Positions 33,752 to 44,456 of a stretch of DNA of 64,000 bases are shown here, piece by piece (position 1 is the stretch's first letter; each line of letters begins with the position of its first letter). A program made the translations under genes and the position numbers. The DNA lies in assembly GCF_037893185.1 (NCBI RefSeq), contig NZ_CP140772.1, forward strand, positions 7,866,001-7,930,000. Reading direction: 5' to 3'. Under the pieces are notes generated by a model. That model saw nothing but the letters and a program-made list of their open reading frames with translations, ran no database searches and was not told where the DNA came from. The stretch is from Chitinophaga sp. 180180018-3 (GTDB taxonomy: Bacteria > Bacteroidota > Bacteroidia > Chitinophagales > Chitinophagaceae).

Positions 33752-34972
33752 ATGGCTGTATTAATTCAGCGCGCACAGATTTTATTGCAACAAGGTCGTT
33801 TTGAAGACGCTTTTACGACACTCCGTCAGCATTTGAGCACCAATGCCCATGATACCGACGGGTTGTTTCTGCTGGCGATCTGTTACCTGGAAACAAACAA
33901 ACTCCCGGAAGCCGCGCAGGTAGCGGGAGATGCCCTCTCTTTTGCTCCTCACGATGATCGTTTCCTATATCTGCAATCCAGAATAGCATTCCTTAAAAAT
34001 CAATACCAGGAGGCTATTCAGGCAATTAAAGCCGCAGTGGCACTTAATCCATACCGGGTGGATTATTTTGCCATGTGGAGCCAGATATTACTTTCCCGGA
34101 AAGATTATGAAGGTGCACTGCATAAAGCAGAAGAAGGACTCGCGGTTAATCCGGAAGATGAAGCCTGTCTGAACCTCCGCTCTCATGCCCTTTTTAACCT
34201 CGGGAAAAAAGAAGAAGCGTTTTCTGATCTGCACGAGGCGTTGGAACATAATCCGGAAAATGCCTACACCCATGCCAATCTGGGCTGGAAGTGGCTCGAA
34301 GCCGGTAATCATCGCAAGGCGCTGGAACACTTCAGAGAATCCCTGAAAATAAATCCCAATAACGACTGGGCCCGGCATGGTATGGTACAGGCCATGAAAG
34401 CAAGATACTGGCTCTACCGCCAGTTCCTGAACTATGCCTTTTTCATGGGCCGTCAGAAAGCACGTACGCAATGGATTATTATCATTGCCATCTTTGTGCT
34501 GACACAGATAGCCAACCAGGTATTTTTCCCGCTGTATGTATTGCTGGCACTGTTGGCGATATCTACCTGGCTTATCACGCCGGTAAGTAATCTCTTCCTG
34601 CGACTGAATCCCTACGGAAGATATGCACTCAGCCGTGAGCAAACACAGGTATCTAATATCGTAGGGATACTCCTTTCTGTGGCCCTGGCAGCAGCTATCA
34701 GTTACTGGATCACCAATTTGCAGGGACTGTTGGCGCTGAGCATTTGTTCCGGTATTATGTTGTTGCCGGCAGCCGGTTTTTATATTCCTGAAAGTAAAAA
34801 GAATCGCAACATTATTCGCTGGTATACACTTAGTCTTGCTGCCCTCGGTATTATGGGCGTAGGCTACGCGTTCATTACAAACGATCCTTTTAATATATTC
34901 GTTACCGTTATGCTGATAGGTGTTTTCCTGTATCAGATATTGGCGAATTATATATTGACGAGAGAGAATTAG
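33752..34972 (+). CDS. TPR protein with C-terminal membrane domain
   Basis: A 406-residue protein with about six TPR motifs in residues 1-215 (for example NAYTHANLGWKWLEAGN) and then about five membrane helices (about 245-400) in a Bacteroidota-typical hydrophobic block. There is no signal peptide, so the TPR part should be cytoplasmic. It starts 5 nt after the TPR-AAA gene and is almost certainly co-translated with it; a membrane receptor or anchor for that ATPase is a fair inference. Its stop lies at the outer edge of a long palindrome. Confidence 0.85.
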   Translation: MAVLIQRAQILLQQGRFEDAFTTLRQHLSTNAHDTDGLFLLAICYLETNKLPEAAQVAGDALSFAPHDDRFLYLQSRIAFLKNQYQEAIQAIKAAVALNPYRVDYFAMWSQILLSRKDYEGALHKAEEGLAVNPEDEACLNLRSHALFNLGKKEEAFSDLHEALEHNPENAYTHANLGWKWLEAGNHRKALEHFRESLKINPNNDWARHGMVQAMKARYWLYRQFLNYAFFMGRQKARTQWIIIIAIFVLTQIANQVFFPLYVLLALLAISTWLITPVSNLFLRLNPYGRYALSREQTQVSNIVGILLSVALAAAISYWITNLQGLLALSICSGIMLLPAAGFYIPESKKNRNIIRWYTLSLAALGIMGVGYAFITNDPFNIFVTVMLIGVFLYQILANYILTREN

Positions 34973-34976
34973 AGAA

Positions 34977-35093
34977 AGAATTAGGAATATAGAATGAAGA
35001 ATTAAGAAATAACTCGAAGACCTTAGCGGATAATTACTAATCGCTAAGGTCTTCGAGTTATTTCTTAATTCTTCATTCTATATTCTTAATTCT
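34977..35093. repeat. Long palindrome between the TPR gene and gyrB
   Basis: Arms 34985-35028 and 35042-35085 are exact reverse complements over 44 nt, loop 13 nt. Allowing one wobble the pairing continues outward to 34977 and 35093. The inner arm contains CGAAGACCTTAGC (35015-35027), the same core as in the palindrome at 22762. It occupies the gap between the two convergent stops (34972 and 35097) and likely terminates both. Confidence 0.87.
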
Positions 35094-35096
35094 CTA

Positions 35097-37094
<1,998 letters not shown>

Positions 37095-37125
37095 CTATTA
37101 GAAATAAAAACGGTAGACAATCATG

Positions 37126-37133
37126 CAAAAATA
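37126..37133 (-). promoter_or_regulatory. -7 box of gyrB promoter
   Basis: On the minus strand TATTTTTG is an exact TAnnTTTG match about 47 nt before the gyrB ATG; a TTTG lies 22 nt further upstream, one base longer than the usual spacing. Confidence 0.6.
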
Positions 37134-37202
37134 CGAAAAATAAGCCTTATTTCCACAAAAGAAGGGCTGTTTTTATGAGGTATGGACAGGGCATTTTTTC
37201 CA

Positions 37203-38885
37203 CTATAAATTTCCAGTACCAGCAATATTTTTAACTCCTGTAAACAAAGTTTTCCACACCAGGTTAAAAAAGGACTTCCGCGGATCGCGGTTATAAGTAA
37301 CATTGGCGGTACGCGGTTTTTCGTTTTTTAAGGGGTTCGACTCATTGATAACCATTACATTAGCAACTAGGCTCATAAGTCCTTTACGCTTGAATTCCTT
37401 TTGCCCTTTTTCCAGCTCCAGTACGGCTATTTTCAGATTATTATAGAGCATTTTCACAGATGCAGCGGCTTTTTTTTCATCCCCTTTTATATTAAATGTC
37501 AGATCCTGTATGTCACAGGAGCGGATTTCCACTTTGCCCATTGCTTTGGTAACCACGTTAAGGTCTTTTCCGTTCATGTTTTTGAGCTGCCCGCTTATAT
37601 CGAAATGCCCGGCTTTATCTGTCAGGTTGAAATCGAATAAGGCAGTGAGCTTGCCACTTTGCATGAATACCGCATCAAACTTAGCGGTCATATGATTATT
37701 GGCAGCCACCATGGAATCGATATTGGTGATATTTCTGAATAGCGCGTGGATATGACTGAAGGTAACATATCCGGTTTGCTCGGTGACCGGGCTCAGTTCC
37801 GTGTATTGCAGAGTTACATTGCTGCCGGTGAGACTGTCTACATACAGTGGCAGCTTCAGTTGCTGCAATAATTGCTGCGGATAACGCGAGGGCTCCTTTT
37901 CCGGTGGCATGGGCAACATCCGGTTCCGGTAGATGTTGACCTTACCGCCCTGTATATTGAGCCGCTGCACCCAAACCTGTTGTTCCTGCAGTAGCAGCCT
38001 GGGATCCAGGTTACGCAGGCTGATATTGTTCAATAGTACTTCATACCGATCCTGCTGAACGCCACCGGTAGCCTGTTGAAATCCTGCAGGATCATAGCGG
38101 GGTTCCAGGCCCACCTGCCCCAGGTGCAGTGTCCGTTGGGCAGCATCGTACCTGATGCCCCGTATATGAACCAGATACAGGCTGTCGCGTGTTCTGTTCT
38201 CATAATCCTTCATCCCGATCTCATAGTTGCGCGCATAAAGAAAACGGGTGGGATCGTTCAGGGCCAGGGAGTCGATCAGGAAATCTTTGATCCTTACCCG
38301 CAGGTGACTGAACTGATGAACGACCCTCGAAGAATCCCGCCGGGTAAAAACGTATTTAAAGTTAGTGCTGTCTAACACAAGCTTGCCGACAAAAATAGAT
38401 TTCATCCGCGGAGAAATGTTCTGATAGGCAGTTCGGGGCCGGGTGGTATCCCTTACCCGGAGATCCTGTTCCAGTATGATATGGGGATTGGTGACTGTTA
38501 GGATCCCGATACTCAGATTTTTCCCTATAAAATAGCTCCAGGGTTTAAAGTATTTCAGCTCCAGTTTATCAACACTGATATTATATAAATTTACAGGGGC
38601 TTTCTGGTGAGCCAGCAGGCGGTTATAGACGGATGAGTCGGCTGACATACTGGCATTTTCCAATGTCACACTGCCGGAAAGTACGTTCAACCGGAGGTCT
38701 TTGAACTTTACGCTGTACAAGCTGTCCGACATTTCCAGCACATATGCCTGCAGCTCCCGTTTCAGCAGCTTATTCCAATGAACATTAAGATACCATCCGG
38801 TGCACAGTACCAATAAGAGGAGTATGCCGGAAGTTATCAGGAGGCGTTTTACCAGACTGCCTTTATTAAATCCGCTTTTAGCCAT
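37203..38885 (-). CDS. AsmA/DUF748-like envelope protein
   Basis: A 560-residue protein with one N-terminal membrane helix (about 13-30: LLITSGILLLLVLCTGWYL) and a long beta-rich extracytoplasmic part with repeated LR(L)NVLSGSVTLENAS-like strands, the style of AsmA-related proteins that bridge the inner and outer membranes for lipid traffic. It has 560 residues, far fewer than TamB. I infer an AsmA-like role without proof. It lies upstream of gyrB on the same strand, with 123 nt and a separate gyrB promoter between. Confidence 0.72.
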   Translation of the reverse strand: MAKSGFNKGSLVKRLLITSGILLLLVLCTGWYLNVHWNKLLKRELQAYVLEMSDSLYSVKFKDLRLNVLSGSVTLENASMSADSSVYNRLLAHQKAPVNLYNISVDKLELKYFKPWSYFIGKNLSIGILTVTNPHIILEQDLRVRDTTRPRTAYQNISPRMKSIFVGKLVLDSTNFKYVFTRRDSSRVVHQFSHLRVRIKDFLIDSLALNDPTRFLYARNYEIGMKDYENRTRDSLYLVHIRGIRYDAAQRTLHLGQVGLEPRYDPAGFQQATGGVQQDRYEVLLNNISLRNLDPRLLLQEQQVWVQRLNIQGGKVNIYRNRMLPMPPEKEPSRYPQQLLQQLKLPLYVDSLTGSNVTLQYTELSPVTEQTGYVTFSHIHALFRNITNIDSMVAANNHMTAKFDAVFMQSGKLTALFDFNLTDKAGHFDISGQLKNMNGKDLNVVTKAMGKVEIRSCDIQDLTFNIKGDEKKAAASVKMLYNNLKIAVLELEKGQKEFKRKGLMSLVANVMVINESNPLKNEKPRTANVTYNRDPRKSFFNLVWKTLFTGVKNIAGTGNL

Positions 38886-39008
38886 CTGTTAAGGATAAAC
38901 GAAAATCAATTCATGAAAATACCGGTTTTGCCGGAACGAAAAAAGCGGGAGGTTTAATGTGTATTGTAACTGTATTGTCAAAACCTGTTCGCTTAAAAAA
39001 TGAATGCC

Positions 39009-39016
39009 TAAATTTG
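39009..39016 (+). promoter_or_regulatory. -7 box of the 39055 AraC-type gene
   Basis: TAAATTTG is an exact TAnnTTTG match 38 nt before the GTG start of the regulator gene. Confidence 0.55.
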
Positions 39017-39054
39017 TGACTTCTATAACAGCTCGGCATTAAAAAACAGGTAAA

Positions 39055-39978
39055 GTGAAAGAATTACAGGAAATATTGTCTTTAGCAATTCCCCAGCCAG
39101 CAATGAGTGATCAGCTGCGACTGGCGGAACAGGATAGTGTGTCAGTACCTGACTGTCTGGATTTTACTTTACAACGATTTACCTACGATAAACCGCTGCC
39201 GGTAGAAGATGTGGCAATGGTTGTTTATCAGCCAGCCAAAAGAGGGCAGTCTGCTGCCATAGAGTTGCGTTACTGTGTGGCTGGCAGTAAATACTGTAAA
39301 AACCCGGCCTGCACTGATCAGTTATGTGCGGATGGAAAGAAGGATGCCTGTACAGACAAGATGCCTTCAGTAGATCTGATTACCGTACGTTTTCAACCAG
39401 CTTTTATTCAATCCCTGCAGAAAGGAACTACTACCTTCCCTCTCTTTGAAAACCAATCGCGTAAACCTTTCGTAAAAACCATACAGCCCTGTACCAAATC
39501 TAAGTCAGTGCTGGAAACAATGGTACATCATAACTACGAAGGAATTCTGAAAAATATATTCCTGCAAAGTCGTGCCCTGGATCTGCTGCTGTACAGCTCC
39601 GACCAGTTCATGCAAAATGATACAGAGGAGCGTTACGGATGCCGTTTCCTCACACACCTGGAAGACCGGGAAAAAATAGAAAATGCCCGCAGCATTCTGC
39701 TGGAGCAGCTGGATTCACCGATCACTATCCGGGATCTGGCTCGCAGGGTAGCCATGAATGAATGTTACCTCAAGAAAGGATTTAAAGCCATGTACGGCAC
39801 CACCATTTACGATTATTTCCAGAAGGAACGCATGGAGAAAGCCAAGGGGCTGCTCTATGAAAAGGGAATGTCGGTTTCTGAGGTGGCTATGCTGATGGGC
39901 TATTCCTGTATCTCTCACTTCTCTACTGCATTTAAAAAACATACCGGGTTAAAGCCCTGCGAATTGCTGCTGCGCTGA
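39055..39978 (+). CDS. AraC-family regulator with cysteine cluster
   Basis: A 307-residue regulator starting at GTG 39055 (an ATG at 39103 is a less likely start). The C-terminal 100 residues hold the two AraC helix-turn-helices (ITIRDLARRVAMNECYLKKGFK and VSEVAMLMGYSCISHFSTAFKK). The N-terminal half has no clear cupin but carries five cysteines in 26 residues: Cys74, 81, 86, 91 and 99, with Cys34 further up. Such spacing suggests a metal or redox sensor. The divergent AsmA-like gene or the downstream RNA candidate may be targets. Confidence 0.87.
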   Translation: MKELQEILSLAIPQPAMSDQLRLAEQDSVSVPDCLDFTLQRFTYDKPLPVEDVAMVVYQPAKRGQSAAIELRYCVAGSKYCKNPACTDQLCADGKKDACTDKMPSVDLITVRFQPAFIQSLQKGTTTFPLFENQSRKPFVKTIQPCTKSKSVLETMVHHNYEGILKNIFLQSRALDLLLYSSDQFMQNDTEERYGCRFLTHLEDREKIENARSILLEQLDSPITIRDLARRVAMNECYLKKGFKAMYGTTIYDYFQKERMEKAKGLLYEKGMSVSEVAMLMGYSCISHFSTAFKKHTGLKPCELLLR

Positions 39979-40097
39979 CATAGTAACGTATCAGTCCGCT
40001 TTTGTAATGCCTTTCCGGCAGCAGATTGTGCGCATTTTCCCACTTCGATCATTACTTTTCCCGATTTGAAAAGTGAAAGCAGGAATATAGCTGTTAC

Positions 40098-40127
40098 TTT
40101 GTAACGCGATAGGCAAATATCTATTTG
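40098..40127 (+). promoter_or_regulatory. Promoter without an annotated gene
   Basis: TTTG (40098-40101), 18 nt, then TCTATTTG (40120-40127), seven of eight to TAnnTTTG. The -7 box lies in the inverted repeat GCAAATA-TC-TATTTGC (40113-40128), and the -33 box overlaps GTTACTTTGTAAC. It points into the structured RNA candidate. Confidence 0.5.
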
Positions 40128-40132
40128 CGTTT

Positions 40133-40303
40133 CCCATAAGCTTCCTTATCAGATTTGACCATGGAAGAAACCTGGCTGGCATAAGTAAGTAAAGCCATAA
40201 ATTATACTTGCATCATATCAAACACCATTGAAGTGCAAATATGCCAGACAAGTTTCTACCAGATTTTATAAAGTCGTTCGCTTCAGCGCGCGACTTTTTT
40301 TAT
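40133..40303 (+). ncRNA. Candidate structured small RNA, about 170 nt
   Basis: This region between the AraC gene and the PepSY-like gene has a promoter just upstream (40098-40127) and an intrinsic terminator at its end (40270-40303). Bases 40162-40183 pair with 40240-40261 over 22 positions with only three mismatches, enclosing 56 nt with a smaller TTGCA/TGCAA pairing. Only reading frames of 7 and 26 codons fall inside, and the second runs through the terminator, so it is unlikely to be coding. The class is not recognised; a 6S-like or trans-acting sRNA are possibilities. This is an inference from sequence alone. Confidence 0.45.
40270..40303 (+). terminator. Intrinsic terminator of the small RNA candidate
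   Basis: AAAGTCG (40270-40276) pairs with CGACTTT (40291-40297), with a second inner stem CGC-TTCA-GCG, followed by seven or more T. The nearest plus-strand gene ends 292 nt upstream. Confidence 0.75.
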
Positions 40304-40329
40304 TTCCGGAATCGCTGGTAGTATGCATG

Positions 40330-40356
40330 AAAAAACCCCGCCCAAAAGAGCAGGGT
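40330..40356 (-). terminator. Terminator of the PepSY-like gene
   Basis: On the minus strand ACCCTGC pairs with GCGGGGT (one mismatch) and is followed by TTTTT. It lies about 42 nt past the stop of the 40398-40865 gene. Confidence 0.6.
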
Positions 40357-40397
40357 CTGTCCTATTTATCCCTATACCTATGAAATACGTGTTTGAA

Positions 40398-40865
40398 TTA
40401 TTCAGTGATAGTGCCAGCGTCGTTCAACAGCACTGATTTATCTGCACCATTATCCTGAATATCTATTTTGTAGTATGACGCCACATCTGCTCTTTCAATT
40501 TTCCAGCCATCTTTTATGGTGGCACTCGGATACTTCGCTTTTAATGTACCAGCTACAGTTCCGGGTAATGTCTGAGCATCGTATTCACTTCTGGTGGCAA
40601 CCCATTTGCCATCTCCATCATACTCTGCAATTGTTTTGATATTTTCTTTCTGGAAATTTGCTGTCCAATGTCCTGCACTAGTCTTAGTCCACTTAGCTGT
40701 TCCTACACCAGCAAAATTCTGATCAAAAGAACTTTTCACTGCTTCCGGTGCCTGCACCGCTTTCGCAATTACTTTTTTTGTTTTTTTAACTGATTTTTTC
40801 TGCTGTGCAAAAGTTATGCCGGAAGTGAATATAACCGCACAAAATATTAACGTCAACTTTTTCAT
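40398..40865 (-). CDS. PepSY-like exported protein
   Basis: A 155-residue secreted protein: signal peptide about 1-21 (SGITFAQQ), a lysine-rich linker (KKSVKKTKKVIAK), and two PepSY-like repeats (FDQNFAGVGTAKWTKTSAGHWTANF and LKAKYPSATIKDGWKIERADVASYYKIDI), as in the Bacteroidota PepSY_like/DUF2874 group. The role is unknown; such domains are seen in periplasmic protease inhibitors and sensory contexts. The 258-nt region upstream, shared with ileS, holds GTACTTTG on its strand as a possible -7 box. Confidence 0.82.
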   Translation of the reverse strand: MKKLTLIFCAVIFTSGITFAQQKKSVKKTKKVIAKAVQAPEAVKSSFDQNFAGVGTAKWTKTSAGHWTANFQKENIKTIAEYDGDGKWVATRSEYDAQTLPGTVAGTLKAKYPSATIKDGWKIERADVASYYKIDIQDNGADKSVLLNDAGTITE

Positions 40866-41025
40866 ATCTGATATGGTTTTTTCGTTGGGTTAAATTTTTT
40901 AAACTTCAAGGTTTTTCTAATCTTCCTGGCTAGTTATCTAAAACAATGCCAAAAACGCAATTTAAATTCTATTTATTGCAAAGTACTAAAAAAAAAGTAA
41001 AAATTGTTCAAAAAGCGATGTTTTT

Positions 41026-41069
41026 AGTAAAGTAGCCTTTACTGGTGCCAGTGTATTTTCTTAACTTCG
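41026..41069 (+). promoter_or_regulatory. ileS promoter region with hairpin
   Basis: TAACTTCG (41062-41069) is a seven-of-eight -7 box 54 nt before the ileS ATG. Upstream, AGTAAAG-TAGC-CTTTACT (41026-41043) is an exact 7-bp inverted repeat at about the -33 to -50 position, a possible operator. Confidence 0.45.
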
Positions 41070-41123
41070 CACAATTTTAATCAATTATTGTCTCAATAAC
41101 ATCAAAGGACGGGGAATTGTTTT

Positions 41124-44100
41124 ATGTCCAGTAAGTACCAGGAATATAATCAGCTGAATTTACCTCAGATAGAGAAAGATATACTTCAACAATGGGAGGA
41201 TCAACAGACTTTTGAAAAAAGTGTGGAGGTGCGCGATGGAGCTACTCCTTTTGTATTTTATGAGGGACCTCCGAGTGCGAATGGTCTGCCAGGCATTCAC
41301 CACGTTATTTCACGTACCCTGAAAGATCTGGTGTGCAGGTATAAAACCATGCGTGGTTACCAGGTGAAGCGTAAAGGTGGCTGGGATACCCACGGATTGC
41401 CGGTAGAGCTTGGGGTGGAGAAGATGTTGGGGATTACGAAAGAAGACATAGGAAAGAAGATCTCTGTTGCGGAATATAACGACACTTGTCGTAAGGAAGT
41501 ATTGAAGTACAAGGATATGTGGGACGACCTGACCCGTAAAATGGGATATTGGGTGGACCTCAAGGATCCTTATATCACTTTTGACAATAAATATATTGAG
41601 TCGCTTTGGTGGTCTTTACAAACATTATATAAGAAAGGGCTCCTTTATAAAAGTGTAAGCATTCAGCCGTATTCTCCTGCAGCCGGTACCGGTTTAAGTT
41701 CGCATGAGCTGAACCAGCCGGGAACCTACAAGGATGTAAAAGACACCACCATAGTGACGATGTTTAAGGCAAAGAAAGCAGATAATTCAAAGTTCCTCTT
41801 CGATGCTGCCGGTTCTGATGAGGTATTTTTCCTCGCCTGGACCACTACCCCATGGACATTACCATCTAACCTGGGCCTGACAGTAGGAGCCAATATAGAA
41901 TACGCATTGGTACATACTTTCAATCCATATACCCATCTTTCTATAAATGTAGTAGCGGCAAAAGTATTGCTACATAAATATTTTAAGGCAGAAGGGGAGA
42001 ATGGTGATTTTGGCGCCTATAAAGACGGTGACAAGGTTATCCCCTGGAAAGTATTGACTACATTCAAAGGTAGTCAGCTGGAAAACCTTCGTTATGAGCA
42101 GTTATTCCCATTTGCGCAGCCGGAAGAAGGAGATCCTTTCCGTGTCCTGATCGGGGACTTCGTTACCACGGAGGATGGTACTGGTATTGTGCATACTGCC
42201 CCTGCCTTTGGGGCGGACGATAACCGCGTTGGCAGAAAATATGGAATCGGTATCCTGACATTAGTAGACAGGGAAGGAAAATTCACTGACAATGTAGGTG
42301 AATTTTCAGGGAGATATGTGAAGAATTATAAAGATGATCCCGATTATAAAGATGTGGATGTTGATATAGCTGTGAAGCTGAAGAAAGAGAACAGGGCATT
42401 TAAAGTAGAAAAATACGAGCACAGCTATCCTCACTGCTGGCGCACAGATAAACCTGTTTTATATTATCCGCTGGATGCCTGGTTTATTAAAACCACCGCG
42501 CTGAAAGACAGGATGGTGGAATTGAATAAGACCATCAACTGGAAACCTGCATTTACCGGAACGGGCCGTTTTGGTAACTGGCTGGAGAATATGGTCGACT
42601 GGAACCTCAGCCGCAGCCGGTACTGGGGAACTCCGCTGCCAATCTGGAGAACAGAAGACGGTACGGAGGAAATCTGCATTGGTAGTATAGAAGAGCTAAA
42701 CCAGGAAATACGCAGGGCAAACCAGGTGCTTGGCGGCGACGTAAATAAATCATACCTGCATGAAGGTATCCTGGATCTGCATAAACCATATGTAGATGAA
42801 ATTATTCTGGTAAGCAAAGGTGGTAAGCCGATGCGCCGGGAGCCCGATCTGATAGATGTTTGGTTCGATAGTGGTGCTATGCCATATGCACAGTGGCACT
42901 ATCCGTTTGAAAATAAAGAGCTGTTGGATAAAGGGGAAGCATTCCCTGCCGACTTTATCGCTGAAGGGGTAGATCAGACTCGCGGCTGGTTCTATACGTT
43001 GCATGCGTTGGGGGTAATGCTGTTTGACAGTGTAGCCTATAAAACAGTGGTATCCAACGGCCTGGTGCTCGATGCCAAAGGCCAGAAAATGAGTAAGCGC
43101 CTTGGCAACGTAGTAAATCCCTTTGAAACCATTGATAAATACGGTGCCGACGCTACCCGTTGGTACCTGATTACGAATGCTTCCCCGTGGGATAGCCTGA
43201 AATTCGATGTAAAAGGTATCGGAGAAGTACAGCGTAAGTTGTTTGGTACCTTATATAATACCTATAACTTCTTCGCGATGTATGCGAACCTGGACAATTT
43301 CTCCTTCAGGGAAGCATACATCCCATTAGAAGAGCGCCCGGAAATAGATCGTTGGATCATTTCTGTGCTGAATACCCTGGTGAAGGATGTGACCGGTAGC
43401 CTTGATGATTACGAGCCTACTCAGGCGGGCAGAGCCATAGAGCGTTTCGTGGATGAGCAGCTGAGTAACTGGTATGTACGCTTATGCCGCCGCCGGTTCT
43501 GGAAAGGAGATTACGAACATGATAAAATTAGTGCTTACCAGACCTTATATGAGTGCCTGGAAAAGATAACTCAGTTGATGGCACCGGTGTCGCCGTTCTT
43601 CAGTGACTGGTTATTTAACAACCTCAACCGGGTGAGCAAGCGTAGCAGCGCTGTTTCCATACATCATACCGATTTCCCGGTGGTGAATGACGCTGCAATA
43701 GACGCTGACCTTGAAGAAAGAATGCAGCTGGCGCAGGATATTTCCTCATTGGTATTATCCTTGCGTAAGAAGGTGAATATCAAGGTTCGTCAGCCATTGC
43801 AGAAGATTCTGATTCCGGTGGCAAATTCACATATGCAGGAGCAGATCGAAAAAGTCGCTGACTTGATAAAAAGTGAAGTGAATGTCAAAGGGATTGATTA
43901 TCTTACGGAAACAGAAGGTTTTATCAAGAAAAAGATTAAACCTAACTTCAAGTCGCTCGGTAGCAAAATGGGAGCAAAGATGAAATCGGTGGCTGCAGCT
44001 ATCAGCGCATTCTCAGAAACAGATATTGCCTCTATTGAGCGTGAGGGGCATTTCAACCTGGTGGTGGAAGGAGAGCAGTTGCAAATCCAGCTTTCTGATG

Positions 44101-44450
44101 TTGAGATAATTTCCGAAGATATTCCGGGATGGACAGTAGCCAATAAAGGCGCTTTGACAGTAGCGCTGGATATTACTATTACCCCCCTGTTACTGGACGA
44201 AGGAAATGCAAGGGAATTGGTGAATCGTATACAGAAAATCCGCAAGGATAGTGATTTTGCATTGACTGACAGAATTGACGTTACGGTAGAAAGTGTGGAG
44301 TCCCTGAAATCGGCCATTATAAACTATAATGACTATATTTGCACGGAAATTTTGGCAGATAGCCTGGAATTAGTGGAGCAATTACAGCATGGTACAGAAA
44401 TAGAGGTGAATGACCTTAAATTTAATGTATTAGTTAACAAAAAAAGCTAA
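41124..44450 (+). CDS. ileS: Isoleucine--tRNA ligase, eukaryote-like type
   Basis: A class I synthetase of 1108 residues charging tRNA-Ile, with a CP1 editing domain. The HIGH motif reads GLPGIHHV near 57, preceded by PPSAN; GWDTHGLPVEL follows, and KMSKR is at 655-659. The motif style and the long C-terminal domain (LSLRKKVNIKVRQPLQ; DVEIISEDIPGW) mark the type 2, eukaryote-like IleRS, a form known to be less sensitive to mupirocin. This is a family expectation, not a measured trait. The dksA-like gene follows 6 nt later. Confidence 0.97.
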   Translation: MSSKYQEYNQLNLPQIEKDILQQWEDQQTFEKSVEVRDGATPFVFYEGPPSANGLPGIHHVISRTLKDLVCRYKTMRGYQVKRKGGWDTHGLPVELGVEKMLGITKEDIGKKISVAEYNDTCRKEVLKYKDMWDDLTRKMGYWVDLKDPYITFDNKYIESLWWSLQTLYKKGLLYKSVSIQPYSPAAGTGLSSHELNQPGTYKDVKDTTIVTMFKAKKADNSKFLFDAAGSDEVFFLAWTTTPWTLPSNLGLTVGANIEYALVHTFNPYTHLSINVVAAKVLLHKYFKAEGENGDFGAYKDGDKVIPWKVLTTFKGSQLENLRYEQLFPFAQPEEGDPFRVLIGDFVTTEDGTGIVHTAPAFGADDNRVGRKYGIGILTLVDREGKFTDNVGEFSGRYVKNYKDDPDYKDVDVDIAVKLKKENRAFKVEKYEHSYPHCWRTDKPVLYYPLDAWFIKTTALKDRMVELNKTINWKPAFTGTGRFGNWLENMVDWNLSRSRYWGTPLPIWRTEDGTEEICIGSIEELNQEIRRANQVLGGDVNKSYLHEGILDLHKPYVDEIILVSKGGKPMRREPDLIDVWFDSGAMPYAQWHYPFENKELLDKGEAFPADFIAEGVDQTRGWFYTLHALGVMLFDSVAYKTVVSNGLVLDAKGQKMSKRLGNVVNPFETIDKYGADATRWYLITNASPWDSLKFDVKGIGEVQRKLFGTLYNTYNFFAMYANLDNFSFREAYIPLEERPEIDRWIISVLNTLVKDVTGSLDDYEPTQAGRAIERFVDEQLSNWYVRLCRRRFWKGDYEHDKISAYQTLYECLEKITQLMAPVSPFFSDWLFNNLNRVSKRSSAVSIHHTDFPVVNDAAIDADLEERMQLAQDISSLVLSLRKKVNIKVRQPLQKILIPVANSHMQEQIEKVADLIKSEVNVKGIDYLTETEGFIKKKIKPNFKSLGSKMGAKMKSVAAAISAFSETDIASIEREGHFNLVVEGEQLQIQLSDVEIISEDIPGWTVANKGALTVALDITITPLLLDEGNARELVNRIQKIRKDSDFALTDRIDVTVESVESLKSAIINYNDYICTEILADSLELVEQLQHGTEIEVNDLKFNVLVNKKS

Positions 44451-44456
44451 TCCCCC

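Noticed and set aside
40241..40321. A 26-codon frame in the RNA candidate region
   Set aside because: It runs through the terminator stem and lacks start context, so the structured RNA reading is preferred.
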